The notes beneath the pieces are model-generated. The model had not been told where the DNA came from, searched no databases, and saw only the letters and a list, made by a program, of their open reading frames with translations. This document shows positions 30,912 to 39,144 of a stretch of 43,229 bases of DNA, piece after piece. Numbering within the stretch: the first letter of the stretch is position 1; every line of letters begins with the position of its first letter. Origin of the DNA: SZAS-79 sp038211455 (GTDB lineage: Bacteria; Pseudomonadota; Gammaproteobacteria; Burkholderiales; SG8-39); assembly GCA_038211455.1 (NCBI GenBank), contig JBBQVP010000015.1:1-43229 (forward strand), in the 5' to 3' direction. Position numbers and translations under genes: made by a program.

Positions 30912-31376
30912 ATGTTCAATATTGTTCTCTACCAGCCGGAAATTCCGCCAAATACGGGCAACATCATCCGGCTCGCGGCCAACACGGGGGCGCAATTACA
31001 TCTCGTCTCGCCGCTTGGTTTCTCGATCGAGGACCGGCAGCTGCGCCGCGCGGGACTCGATTACCACGAGTTTGCGCGCCTGCGTGTCCACGCGGACTGG
31101 CCCGCGTGCCTCGACGCACTCGAAGGAGCCAGGCGCTTCGCCTGTTCTACGAAAGGCACGATCCGCCACACTGCACCCGCTTACGCGAGCGGTGACGCGT
31201 TCGTCTTCGGCCCAGAAACCCGCGGATTGCCCGACGACGTGCTTGCCGGCTTCCCGCCTGAAAACCGCCTCCGGATTCCGATGCGCCCGGACAACCGCAG
31301 CCTGAACCTGTCGAACGCCGTCGCCGTAGTCGTCTTCGAAGCCTGGCGCCAGCTAGGCTTTGCCGGCTCAATCTAG
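30912..31376 (+). CDS. trmL: tRNA (cytidine/uridine-2'-O-)-methyltransferase TrmL
   Basis: The protein has 154 residues, the family length. It starts MFNIVLYQPEIPPNTGNIIR, the SPOUT motif 1. FGPETRGLPDDVL and IPMRPDNRSLNLSNAVAVVVFEAWRQLGF are motifs 2 and 3 that form the knotted SAM site. It 2'-O-methylates the wobble base of tRNA-Leu isoacceptors. AGGAAA lies about ten bases ahead of the ATG, 12 bases after comF. Its stop runs straight into a set of hairpin repeats shared with the convergent gpsA 3' end. Confidence 0.96.
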   Translation: MFNIVLYQPEIPPNTGNIIRLAANTGAQLHLVSPLGFSIEDRQLRRAGLDYHEFARLRVHADWPACLDALEGARRFACSTKGTIRHTAPAYASGDAFVFGPETRGLPDDVLAGFPPENRLRIPMRPDNRSLNLSNAVAVVVFEAWRQLGFAGSI

Positions 31377-31382
31377 CAGGGA

Positions 31383-31497
31383 GGGGTACGGGAGAACCGC
31401 AAGCATCCGCTGTGCCGAGGGAGGGGGTACGGGGGAACCGTCAGGTTCCCCTGTGCCGATCGTGGGGTACAGGGGAACCGCGAGGTTCCCCTGTACC
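31383..31497. repeat. Array of three ~40-bp hairpin repeats between trmL and gpsA
   Basis: Units start with GGGGTAC at 31383, 31424 and 31464. Unit 3 holds a perfect inverted repeat, GTACAGGGGAACC and GGTTCCCCTGTAC, around a GCGA loop (31467-31496). Unit 2 is the same with two GT wobbles and a GTCA loop. Unit 1 is degenerate on its right arm, with GCAA between the arms. GCGA and GCAA are GNRA tetraloops. The array fills the gap between convergent genes. No T-run follows on either strand. Confidence 0.85.
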
Positions 31498-32486
31498 TAA
31501 TGCTCGCTCTTCGGATCCCTGGAGAGCAGCAGTTCGAGGGCCGCCTGCGGCGAAAGCGCGCCGGCAAGCACAGCACCGACCGCACGCGCGATCGGCATGT
31601 CAACACTGTTCTTTTCTGCCAGGCCGAGCACTTCCCGTGCAGAACGCACACCCTCCGCGACATGCCCGAGCGCGGCGAGTATCGCCGGCAGGGTTTTCCC
31701 CTGCGCCAGTTCAACTCCGACGCGCCGATTGCGGGAAAGCGATCCTGTTGCGGTCAGGATCAAGTCGCCAGCGCCTGTGAGTCCCATGATGGTCTCGGCG
31801 TTTCCGCCAAGCGCGACGCCCAGCCGCCCGATTTCTGCCAGGCCGCGTGTCACCAGCGCCGCCCGGGCGTTCTGCCCCAGACCCAGGCCGTCCGAGATTC
31901 CCACCGCGATCGCGAGGACATTCTTCACTGCCCCGCCGACTTCGACCCCGACCAGATCGACGGTGTAGTAGACCCGCAGCCGTCCGCCATGAAGGACGGC
32001 TGCAGTCGACCGCGCAAACGCCTCGTCACGCGAGGCGAGCGTGAGCGCGCAAGGCAAACCCTGCGCAACTTCGATCGCGAAGGAGGGGCCGGACAGCGCG
32101 CCGCCTGAGGGAAGTGAAGGCCCGTAGACGGCCTCCATCACCTGGTGCGGGAGCAGCCCCGTGCCCTCCTCGAACCCCTTGCACAGCCAGATGATAGGCG
32201 TCCGGCTGCCCTGCGTGCGCAGGGACTCCGCCAGCGGTCGCAACCCCGAGACCGGCGTCGCTACGACGATCAGTTCGGCGTCTGCCAGCGCGGCCCCCAT
32301 GTCTGCCGTGGCCCTCAGTTCCGGTGGCAGCACCACATCCGCGAGGTAACGTCGGTTGCACCGGGTGGCCGCCATCTCGGCGGCCTGGGCCGCGTCACGT
32401 GCCCACAGCGATACCGTATGACGGGACGCGAGCGCAATACCGAACGCCGTGCCCCAGGCTCCGGCACCGAGAATTGCAATATTCAT
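31497..32486 (-). CDS. gpsA: Glycerol-3-phosphate dehydrogenase [NAD(P)+]
   Basis: The protein has 329 residues. MNIAILGAGAWGTAFGIALA is the Rossmann start. LSGPSFAIEVAQGLPCALTLAS and VEVGGAVKNVLAIAVGISDGLGLGQNARAAL are the core motifs with the catalytic Lys. GLTGAGDLILTATGSLSRNRRVG closes the active site. It makes sn-glycerol 3-phosphate for phospholipid synthesis. It is the last gene of the minus-strand run rhodanese-grxC-secB-SH3-gpsA; secB-gpsA is a conserved pair. Its stop codon abuts a perfect hairpin of the 31383-31497 array. Confidence 0.97.
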   Translation of the reverse strand: MNIAILGAGAWGTAFGIALASRHTVSLWARDAAQAAEMAATRCNRRYLADVVLPPELRATADMGAALADAELIVVATPVSGLRPLAESLRTQGSRTPIIWLCKGFEEGTGLLPHQVMEAVYGPSLPSGGALSGPSFAIEVAQGLPCALTLASRDEAFARSTAAVLHGGRLRVYYTVDLVGVEVGGAVKNVLAIAVGISDGLGLGQNARAALVTRGLAEIGRLGVALGGNAETIMGLTGAGDLILTATGSLSRNRRVGVELAQGKTLPAILAALGHVAEGVRSAREVLGLAEKNSVDMPIARAVGAVLAGALSPQAALELLLSRDPKSEH

Positions 32487-32522
32487 TTGCGCCGCGGGCC
32501 CGCCAGAACCTGAGCCGAACGC

Positions 32523-32963
32523 TCAGATGCCCCAGACCTGCGTGGACTTGACGAAGCCCGTGGCACCGTCGGCGTGGCGGACGCGCAGCCAGCCACCCGG
32601 CGCGATTTCAACCAGATCCAGTGCCACGTTCTGCGTGGCCTGAAACGCCAGTGGGGCGCCCTCTCCTGCGCGGCTCAGAACGTCCACGTTCGGTGCCGTG
32701 ACGATCACCATGCGGCGTTCTGCAAGGAATTTTTTCTCCACCCATGAAAGAGTGCCGGTATGGTCTCGAACCTTCACCCAAGCATCCAGATTGACGATCA
32801 CCTCAAGAGGATAGAATCGCGACGCGACGTACACCGGGGTCGATGCTTTCGAGGGCGCGTCGTACATCACCACAGCACCGTCTGCGACGCTGCGGAACTC
32901 GGCGGCCTGCGCGCTCCAGGCACACAGGAGCATCGCGGCCAGCAGGGCGCGCGCCGCGCGCAT
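32523..32963 (-). CDS. Exported SH3-domain protein
   Basis: The protein has 146 residues. A signal peptide (MRAARALLAAMLLCAWSAQA) precedes two bacterial SH3-like modules. The first, with AVVMYDAPSKASTPVYVASRFYPLEVI and WVKVRDHTGTLSWVEKKFL, covers residues about 25-85. The second, VDVLSRAGEGAPLAF to WLRVRHADGATGFVKSTQVWGI, covers residues about 90-146. Such modules often bind cell wall peptides, so a periplasmic envelope role is likely but unproven. It lies two bases after the secB stop and before gpsA, a place kept in several Betaproteobacteria. Confidence 0.88.
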   Translation of the reverse strand: MRAARALLAAMLLCAWSAQAAEFRSVADGAVVMYDAPSKASTPVYVASRFYPLEVIVNLDAWVKVRDHTGTLSWVEKKFLAERRMVIVTAPNVDVLSRAGEGAPLAFQATQNVALDLVEIAPGGWLRVRHADGATGFVKSTQVWGI

Positions 32964-32965
32964 GC

Positions 32966-33424
32966 TCAGTGCGCCACCTCGATGCGCGGCCCGCCCTGTG
33001 CTCCTTCCTGCTGTTGCTGCACGTACAGCGCCTCAAAGGACATCGGCGCAAGCAGAACAGGCGGAAACCCGCCGCGCGTGACCAGATCAGAAATGACTTC
33101 GCGAACGTACGGATACAGTATGGTCGGACAGCCGATGCCCAGTAGCGGACCAAGCTCTTCCTGCGGCACGCCGCGTATCGTGAAGATGCCCGCCTGCGTC
33201 GCCTCGGCCAGAAAAAGCGTCTTTTCACCGGTGCGCGCGGTCACCGTCACCGTCACGACCACTTCGTAGAGCGCCTCGGCGAACGCGTTAGAGGCGTGAT
33301 GAACCTGCACATCGAGCTCGGGCGCATCACCCTGCATGAACACCTGCGGGGCATTCGGGATCTCGAGGGAAAGATCCTTCACGTAGATCTTCTCGATGTT
33401 GAAGGTGGCTTGCTGGTCAGACAT
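32966..33424 (-). CDS. secB: Protein-export chaperone SecB
   Basis: The protein has 152 residues. FNIEKIYVKDLSLEIPNAPQVFM is the SecB start, LFLAEATQAGIFTIRG is the central beta strand segment, and LLGIGCPTILYPYVREVISDLVTRGGFPPVLLAPMSFEALY is the highly conserved C-terminal half. It holds preproteins unfolded and hands them to SecA. Its stop is two bases before the SH3 gene start. It follows grxC, the common grxC-secB order of proteobacteria. Confidence 0.97.
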   Translation of the reverse strand: MSDQQATFNIEKIYVKDLSLEIPNAPQVFMQGDAPELDVQVHHASNAFAEALYEVVVTVTVTARTGEKTLFLAEATQAGIFTIRGVPQEELGPLLGIGCPTILYPYVREVISDLVTRGGFPPVLLAPMSFEALYVQQQQEGAQGGPRIEVAH

Positions 33425-33498
33425 GGGAAACTTCTCCGGTTACCCCCCGGTGTGATGCCGCGCCGGGAGTTGATTGCTTCGTTGGGTTCGCTTGCTGG

Positions 33499-33771
33499 TC
33501 AGCGCTGTGAAGGCACGGGCGCCAGCAGCGCATCGAGCTTTCCGGCGTGCTCCAGCGCGTAGAGGTCGTCACAGCCGCCGACGTGCAGGTCACCGATCCA
33601 GATCTGCGGCACCGTGCGGCGCCCACTTCTTGCGACCATTTCTTCCCGCCGCCCGGGCTCCAGATCCACCCGGATCTTCTCGAACTCACCGACCCCCTTG
33701 CCGGTAAGCAGGCGCTCGGCGGAAATGCAGTAAGGGCAAGTCGCCGTGCAGTACATCAGGACGCGCGACAC
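33499..33771 (-). CDS. grxC: Glutaredoxin 3
   Basis: The protein has 90 residues from a GTG at 33771. VLMYCTATCPYCISAERLL carries the CPYC redox site at residues 12-15. RTVPQIWIGDLHVGGCDDLYALEHAGKL is the glutathione-binding cis-Pro and GG segment. It is a cytoplasmic thiol reductant that uses glutathione. The GTG lies two bases after the stop of the rhodanese gene, so it is probably translated by re-initiation. A 74-base gap follows before secB, the next gene on this strand. Confidence 0.96.
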   Translation of the reverse strand: MSRVLMYCTATCPYCISAERLLTGKGVGEFEKIRVDLEPGRREEMVARSGRRTVPQIWIGDLHVGGCDDLYALEHAGKLDALLAPVPSQR

Positions 33772-33773
33772 GG

Positions 33774-34181
33774 TTACTTGACCACGGGCAGGCCGGCCTG
33801 TTGCCAGGCCGGAAATCCGCCGGACAGGTTGACCACTTTTTCGAATCCCCGCGCACGCAGCGCTGCAGCCGCCTTGCTCGCCCGGCCGCCTTCATTGCAA
33901 AGCACGATCACCGGACGGGACTTATGCTTTTCGATTTCCCCGGCGCGCTTTTCAATCTCGCCTATCGGGATGTTCTTCGACCCGAGCATGTGTCCGCCAG
34001 CGAATTCGGCCGGCTCGCGCACATCAAGCACGAGCGCATCCTCGCGGTTGATCAACTGGGTGGCCTCCAGGGTCGACACCCATGGGCCTCCGGCGCCGCG
34101 GCGCAGGTAGGGCCAGACCAGCATCGCGCCCGAAACAAAGGCGACCGCGATCAGCATGATGTTGTTCTTGATGAAATCCAC
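33774..34181 (-). CDS. Membrane-anchored rhodanese-like protein (YibN type)
   Basis: The protein has 135 residues from a GTG at 34181, which gives MDFIKNNIMLIAVAFVSGAMLVWP, a typical start for this family. A TTG at 34202 would add seven residues. One membrane segment is followed by a rhodanese domain with LVLDVREPAEFAGGH. The active-site loop is VLCNEGGRASKAA with the catalytic Cys. It should handle persulfide sulfur near the membrane. It lies before grxC and secB, as yibN does in E. coli, which supports the assignment. It is divergent from gpmA, with 97 bases between the starts. Confidence 0.9.
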   Translation of the reverse strand: MDFIKNNIMLIAVAFVSGAMLVWPYLRRGAGGPWVSTLEATQLINREDALVLDVREPAEFAGGHMLGSKNIPIGEIEKRAGEIEKHKSRPVIVLCNEGGRASKAAAALRARGFEKVVNLSGGFPAWQQAGLPVVK

Positions 34182-34278
34182 GGGAACGGGAAATGAGTCC
34201 AAGATGACGGAAGGAAAGGTTCAGGACGGCTATTATAGAATATGCGGCCTGCCAACGACGGCCGTCTGCCGACCACTC

Positions 34279-35028
34279 ATGCACAAGCTCGTCCTCCTGC
34301 GCCACGGCGAATCCGACTGGAACCGCGAAAACCGGTTCACTGGCTGGACCGACGTGGACCTCTCGACCCGCGGCCTGGAAGAGGCGCGCGCGGGAGGCCG
34401 CCTGCTGAAAGCCGAAGGCTACGATTTCGATGTGGCGTTCACATCAGTGCTGCGCCGGGCGATCAGGACGCTCTGGATCGCGCTCGAGGAAATGGATCGC
34501 ATGTGGATTCCCGTCGAACACAGCTGGCGCCTGAACGAACGGCACTATGGAGCACTGCAAGGGCTCAACAAGGCGGAGACCGCGGCGAAGTTCGGCGAGA
34601 AGCAGGTCCTGGTCTGGCGCAGGAGTTACGACACGCCGCCACCGCCACTCACGCCGGATGATGCCCGCTTTCCCGGCGGGGATCCACGCTATGCGGGGCT
34701 GGGGCCGGATGAGCTTCCCCTGACCGAGTGTCTGAAGGACACGGTCGCGCGCGTGCTGCCTTACTGGAACGGCTCGATCGCGCCCGCCGTTCGCTCCGGA
34801 AAGCGCGTGATCGTCGCCGCCCACGGAAACTCCCTGCGCGCCCTGGTCAAGTATCTCGATGCCGTGTCCGAAAGCGAAATCGTAGGGCTGAATATCCCGA
34901 CCGGGATTCCGCTGGTGTACGAGCTAGACACGGCGCTGAAGCCCGTGCGCCACTACTACCTCGGTGACCCGGACGAGGTCGCGAAGCGCATCGCCGCGGT
35001 ATCCAGCCAGGGGAAGGCGAAAGCCTGA
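34279..35028 (+). CDS. gpmA: 2,3-bisphosphoglycerate-dependent phosphoglycerate mutase
   Basis: The protein has 249 residues from the ATG at 34279. MHKLVLLRHGESDWN gives the phosphohistidine (His9). ENRFTGWTDVDLS, RLNERHYGALQGLNKAETAAKFGE and VIVAAHGNSLRALVKYL (second His) are the standard motifs. It interconverts 3- and 2-phosphoglycerate in glycolysis and gluconeogenesis. No ribosome site is evident before this ATG. An AT-rich TATTATAGAAT patch at 34231-34241 could be a -10 region, but no matching -35 is visible. It is followed by envC with three bases between, as in many Betaproteobacteria. Confidence 0.96.
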   Translation: MHKLVLLRHGESDWNRENRFTGWTDVDLSTRGLEEARAGGRLLKAEGYDFDVAFTSVLRRAIRTLWIALEEMDRMWIPVEHSWRLNERHYGALQGLNKAETAAKFGEKQVLVWRRSYDTPPPPLTPDDARFPGGDPRYAGLGPDELPLTECLKDTVARVLPYWNGSIAPAVRSGKRVIVAAHGNSLRALVKYLDAVSESEIVGLNIPTGIPLVYELDTALKPVRHYYLGDPDEVAKRIAAVSSQGKAKA

Positions 35029-35031
35029 GGC

Positions 35032-36258
35032 ATGCGATTTGCCGTGCGCGGCATGACCCGTTGCGTGCCGGCCCTCGTCGGCCTCTGTGCCGCGAACATC
35101 TTTTCCCTCTGCATGGCGGCCCCGCGGGAAGTCGAGGATCTCAATGCCCTGCGCTCGCGAATCGAGGCGCTCAAGTCCGAGCTCGACCAGAAGGAGGCCA
35201 CTCAGCGCGAATCCCGCGATGCGCTGCGCGAATCGGAACGCGCGATCTCGGATGCGAACCGCACGTTACGCACGCTCGAATCGGCGAGCCGCGAAACGCA
35301 GGAGGAACTCGCCATACTTTCAAAGAAGCGCCAGGGCCTGGGCGAATCGGTGACGCGCCAGCAAGCTGCGCTGGGCCGCATGCTCGCGGCGCGCTACGCC
35401 GCCGGGCCGCCCGACGTGCTGCGCATCGCGCTATCAGGCAATGACCCCAACGAGGCCGCGCGCAGCCTGGTCTACCTCGCTGCGCTTTCCGGCGCCGTTG
35501 CGCGGCTGATCGGGGATTTCCGGACCGGCGCGGCGGAACTGGACGGGATTGCGCGATCGGTACGCGAAAAAGCTGCGGGGCTGGAGACGATTGAAGCCGA
35601 GAAACGCGCCGAGCGACGGAAGATCCTCGAAGAAACGCGCGCAAGAAAACGGCTGCTGGCGAGGCTTGCAGGTGATATCCGCACCGGACGCAGGGAGATC
35701 AGGAGCCTGCGAGGAGACGAGTCGCGCCTTTCCCGGATCGTCGAAGAAATCGGCAAGGTTCTGCTGAAGAAACCCGGTGCCGGTTACACGGCAGGCCGAC
35801 GCAAAGGCCTGGTCACCGACAAGTTGCCCGAGAAAAACATCGGCGGTGCGGAATCAGGACTGTTCTCCAGCCTGCGCGGCAAGCTGCGCCTGCCAGTCCG
35901 CGGGGAACTAATTGCCCGTTTCGGCAGTCCACGCAATGAAGGCAGAAGCGCGTCGAAGGGCGTATTCATCCGTTCGGCGGAAGGCCAGCCAGTAAGGTCC
36001 GTCGCGCCGGGACGCGTCGTGTTTGCCGACTGGATGCGCGGGTTCGGCAACCTACTGATCGTGGACCATGGTGAGACCTACCTGTCCGTATATGGGAACA
36101 ACGAGGCGCTGCTCAAGCAGACCGGCGACAGCGTGTCGGCTGGAGACCCGATTGCGACGGTCGGCAGCACCGGTGGGAGCACCGAATCGGGCTTATACTT
36201 TGAACTGCGGCATCTGGGCAAAGCATTCGACCCGCTGAGCTGGTCTGATCTCAACTAG
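35032..36258 (+). CDS. envC: Murein hydrolase activator EnvC (LytM/M23 domain)
   Basis: The protein has 408 residues. A signal sequence ends near CMAAP. Long coiled coils span residues about 35-110 and 150-235, and a LytM domain fills about 285-405 (RGELIARFGSPRNEGR to SGLYFELRHLGKAFDPLSW). Zinc ligands of active M23 enzymes are missing: KGVFIRS replaces the HxxxD region and YLSVYGNNEAL replaces the HxH end. That is the known mark of EnvC, which activates amidases rather than cutting wall itself. FtsEX, encoded at 15.7-17.3 kb here, is its regulator in E. coli. GAGG is placed only three bases from the ATG. Confidence 0.95.
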   Translation: MRFAVRGMTRCVPALVGLCAANIFSLCMAAPREVEDLNALRSRIEALKSELDQKEATQRESRDALRESERAISDANRTLRTLESASRETQEELAILSKKRQGLGESVTRQQAALGRMLAARYAAGPPDVLRIALSGNDPNEAARSLVYLAALSGAVARLIGDFRTGAAELDGIARSVREKAAGLETIEAEKRAERRKILEETRARKRLLARLAGDIRTGRREIRSLRGDESRLSRIVEEIGKVLLKKPGAGYTAGRRKGLVTDKLPEKNIGGAESGLFSSLRGKLRLPVRGELIARFGSPRNEGRSASKGVFIRSAEGQPVRSVAPGRVVFADWMRGFGNLLIVDHGETYLSVYGNNEALLKQTGDSVSAGDPIATVGSTGGSTESGLYFELRHLGKAFDPLSWSDLN

Positions 36259-36294
36259 AGGTCTCCCGACAGGTACGCATCCTGGAGCGTTTAC

Positions 36295-37737
36295 ATGAGC
36301 AGTACAGAAAGAAGTAGCCGGATCAGGCAGATCGGCCTGGTTCTCGTCGGCGCGTTTGCCGGGGTGCTGGTCAGCCTGAACTTCCAGGCCATCGCAGAGC
36401 GCGCGCGTTCGCCGTTGCCAATAGAGGAACTGCGCGCCTTCACTGAGGTGTTCGGGGCGATCAAGTCGAACTACGTCGAAGAGGTACAGGACAAGAAGCT
36501 CATCAACGAGGCCATCAACGGCATGCTGACCGGCCTGGATCCGCACTCCGCCTATCTTGACGCGGACGCGTTCAAGGAGCTTCAGGTCGGCACGCAGGGG
36601 CAGTTCGGCGGGCTCGGGATCGAGGTCGGCATGGAGGACGGTTTCGTAAAAGTCGTCTCGCCGATCGAAGACACGCCGGCCTACCGCGGCGGCGTCAAGC
36701 CGAACGACCTCATCATCAAGCTCGACGAGACGCCTGTGAAAGGCATGTCGCTCAACGACGCCGTCAAGAAGATGCGCGGCAAGCCCAACACACCGATCAC
36801 GCTCACCATCGCGCGCAAGGGCGAGCCGCAGCCGCTCGTGATCAAGCTCCTGCGCGCCGTCATCCGCGTGCAAAGCGTGAAATCAAAGCTGATCGAACCC
36901 GGCTATGGGTATGTGCGCGTTTCGCAGTTCCAGGAGGCGACCGCCGAAAGCCTCGCGCGGGCGCTGGACAACATGTTCAAGCAGGGGCCGCTCAAGGGCC
37001 TCGTGCTGGACCTCAGGAACGACCCGGGCGGCCTGCTGTACGGCGCGGTCGCAATATCGGCGACCTTCCTGCCGCAGAAAAGCCTGGTCGTTTCCACCGA
37101 CGGGCGCACCGAGGACGCGAAGCGCAAATACTTCGCTTCGCCGGATGACTACCTGCGCGGCAGCGGTCGTGACGACTTCCTAAAGTCCCTGCCGCCGGGG
37201 GTCAAGAGCGTGCCGATGGTGGTGCTGGTCAACGGCGGCTCTGCGTCGGCCTCCGAAATCGTCGCCGGCGCGCTGCAGGACTACAAGCGCGCCACCGTGA
37301 TGGGGACGCAAAGTTTTGGCAAGGGCTCGGTGCAGACCATCATGCCGCTGGGCAACAGCACGGCAATCAAACTGACGACGGCGCGTTACTACACGCCCAG
37401 CGGCCGATCGATCCAGGCCAAGGGAATCACGCCGGACATCATCGTCGAGGAGCCGGGCGCGAATCAGACCCGGCTGCGTGAAGCCGACCTGCAACGCCAC
37501 CTCATGAACGACAAGGACAAGGAAGCCGAGGCCAAAGCCAAGGCAGCCGCCAAGGCCGCGGCCGAGCGCGCCGCCAAGGAAGAGGACTCAAAAGCCGACG
37601 ACGATGCGAAGAAACCTGTCGAACTCGGCTCAAAAGACGATTTCCAGCTGAAGCAGGCGATCGCGCACCTGAAGGGCGAGCCGGTCCTTGGCCAACCGCC
37701 GAAAACCGTTGCGGATGCCAAGGCTCCGGGCAACTGA
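36295..37737 (+). CDS. ctpA: C-terminal processing peptidase, S41 family (CtpA type)
   Basis: The protein has 480 residues. A membrane anchor (IGLVLVGAFAGVLVSLNF, residues about 12-30) precedes the cap. A PDZ domain follows at about 95-180 (FGGLGIEVGMEDGFVKVVSPIEDTPAYRGGVKPNDLI). The catalytic Ser lies in VNGGSASASEIVAGAL and the Lys in GTQSFGKGSVQTIMPL. LVLDLRNDPGGLLYGAV is a core strand. The family trims C-termini of envelope proteins in the periplasm. Beyond residue about 400 there is a charged Ala/Lys/Glu helix (KDKEAEAKAKAAAKAAAERA) before the end. It follows envC by 36 bases, the conserved envC-ctp pair. Confidence 0.95.
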   Translation: MSSTERSSRIRQIGLVLVGAFAGVLVSLNFQAIAERARSPLPIEELRAFTEVFGAIKSNYVEEVQDKKLINEAINGMLTGLDPHSAYLDADAFKELQVGTQGQFGGLGIEVGMEDGFVKVVSPIEDTPAYRGGVKPNDLIIKLDETPVKGMSLNDAVKKMRGKPNTPITLTIARKGEPQPLVIKLLRAVIRVQSVKSKLIEPGYGYVRVSQFQEATAESLARALDNMFKQGPLKGLVLDLRNDPGGLLYGAVAISATFLPQKSLVVSTDGRTEDAKRKYFASPDDYLRGSGRDDFLKSLPPGVKSVPMVVLVNGGSASASEIVAGALQDYKRATVMGTQSFGKGSVQTIMPLGNSTAIKLTTARYYTPSGRSIQAKGITPDIIVEEPGANQTRLREADLQRHLMNDKDKEAEAKAKAAAKAAAERAAKEEDSKADDDAKKPVELGSKDDFQLKQAIAHLKGEPVLGQPPKTVADAKAPGN

Positions 37738-37752
37738 GCGCAGGAGCGGGTC

Positions 37753-38502
37753 GTGCAAGACGCGCAGTTGCTGCGCTACAGCCGCCACATACTCCTTGAT
37801 GAGTTCGGCATCGAGGCTCAGGAGAAACTTCTCTCCAGCCACGCGCTGATCGTCGGTGCCGGCGGCCTCGGTTGTCCGGCCGCGTTGTACCTTGCGGCCA
37901 GCGGTGTCGGCAGGCTGACCATCGCCGACGGCGACCTGGTCGACGCCACCAACCTGCAGCGCCAGATCCTGTATCGCGAGGCCACGGTCGGGAAACCCAA
38001 GCCCGAGGCCGCCCGAAGCGCACTGCGTGAGGTGAACCCCGACGTGCAGGTGGCTGCGCTGTGCGAGCGTGCCGAGGGCGATTCGCTCGGGTCGCTGGTC
38101 GCCAACGCCGATGTCGTACTCGATTGCAGCGACAATTTTGCGACCCGGCACGCTTTGAATCGCGCCTGCGTGCGGCACCGCAAGCCCCTGGTATCCGGCG
38201 CGGCGATCCGGTTCGACGGCCAGCTCGCCGTGTTCGACCAGCGCAGAGCGGATTCGCCGTGCTATGCGTGCCTGTTTCCGGAATCGGCCGAGGCCGAAGA
38301 CGTCGCCTGCGCGGTGATGGGCGTGTTCTCCCCGCTCACCGGAACCATCGGTGCGCTGCAGGCGGCAGAAGCGATCAAGCTGCTTACTGGCATGGGCGAG
38401 TCGCTTAGCGGTCGCCTGCAGATGTTCGACGCGCTGAATGCCCAGTGGCGCACTGTGCGCGTGCCAAGAGACGCAGGATGCCCGGTCTGCGGCGAGCGCT
38501 GA
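37753..38502 (+). CDS. moeB: MoeB/ThiF-family adenylyltransferase
   Basis: The protein has 249 residues from a GTG at 37753, with AGGAGCGGG just upstream. YSRHILLDEFGIEAQEKL is the family opening. GAGGLGCPAALYLAASGVG is the nucleotide loop. NLQRQILYREATVGKPK holds the catalytic Arg pair, and DCSDNFATRHALN the substrate Asp. Zinc is held by CYAC and CPVC. It adenylates the C-terminal Gly of MoaD or ThiS to start sulfur transfer to molybdopterin or thiazole. No moaD or thiS is nearby to decide between them. It abuts the convergent slmA gene with no gap. Confidence 0.92.
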   Translation: MQDAQLLRYSRHILLDEFGIEAQEKLLSSHALIVGAGGLGCPAALYLAASGVGRLTIADGDLVDATNLQRQILYREATVGKPKPEAARSALREVNPDVQVAALCERAEGDSLGSLVANADVVLDCSDNFATRHALNRACVRHRKPLVSGAAIRFDGQLAVFDQRRADSPCYACLFPESAEAEDVACAVMGVFSPLTGTIGALQAAEAIKLLTGMGESLSGRLQMFDALNAQWRTVRVPRDAGCPVCGER

Positions 38503-39093
38503 TCAGCCGATGTAGTGCCAGTGCCCGGCAAGCGTGTCGGAAGGCTTCCTGGAAAATCCGCTGTGTGCGTAGCTATGCAGGCAGCCGATCGCATAGCGCA
38601 CCAGCGCGGCCGCGTGCGCTGCAGGATCGCCGCCATCCTGGGTTGCCACTTCCGACGCGGCGGCAAGTTTGAGCGACTGCTTGAGCGTCGCCTCGAAGCG
38701 GTCGTAGAACTGGTTCATGCGCGCCTGCAGGCGCTCGTGCTCGCCCACCAGTGCCTCTCCCGTCAGCACGCGCACCATGCCCGGATTGGTTTCCGCGAAA
38801 GCCAGCAGCGTTTCGACCAGCTTGGGGGCCTGCCGGCGCGGGTCGGCCTCTTCCTCTGAGATCCTGTTCGCCAGAGTGAACACGGAACTCTCGATGAACT
38901 CGATCAGGCCCTCGTACATCTGCGCCTTGGACGCGAAATGGCGGTAGAGCGCAGCTTCGGACACGGAGAGCTTCTCGGCCAACAGCGCGGTGGTGATCTT
39001 CTCCCGGCGCGGCGCCTCGAGAATCCCGGCCAGCGCCCTGAGGATTTCCAGCCGGCGTTCACCCTTCTTGCGTTCGCTTTTCTCGCGCGGCAT
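38503..39093 (-). CDS. slmA: Nucleoid occlusion factor SlmA (TetR family)
   Basis: The protein has 196 residues. The DNA-binding head reads RRLEILRALAGILEAPRREKITTALLAEKLSVSEAALYRHFASKAQMYEGLIEFIE, very like E. coli SlmA (residues about 12-68). NPGMVRVLTGEALVGEHERLQARMNQFYDRFEATL is the SlmA-specific core, distinct from ordinary TetR repressors. SlmA bound to chromosomal sites blocks FtsZ assembly over the nucleoid. It is the last gene of the minus run argB-nucleotidase-slmA, the usual betaproteobacterial order. A role with other division genes here (ftsEX, envC) is thematic only. Confidence 0.95.
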   Translation of the reverse strand: MPREKSERKKGERRLEILRALAGILEAPRREKITTALLAEKLSVSEAALYRHFASKAQMYEGLIEFIESSVFTLANRISEEEADPRRQAPKLVETLLAFAETNPGMVRVLTGEALVGEHERLQARMNQFYDRFEATLKQSLKLAAASEVATQDGGDPAAHAAALVRYAIGCLHSYAHSGFSRKPSDTLAGHWHYIG

Positions 39094-39144
39094 CGGGAAA
39101 CAGGTTAGGTGGGAACGCGGGGATTGTAGCGCGTCACGGGCGGT

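Noticed and set aside
31383..31497. Possible CRISPR array (three ~40-bp repeats)
   Set aside because: The units are contiguous with no spacers, are themselves palindromic, and no cas gene is near.
34231..34241. Promoter -10 for gpmA in TATTATAGAAT
   Set aside because: AT-rich and well placed, but no -35 could be matched at 16-18 bases.
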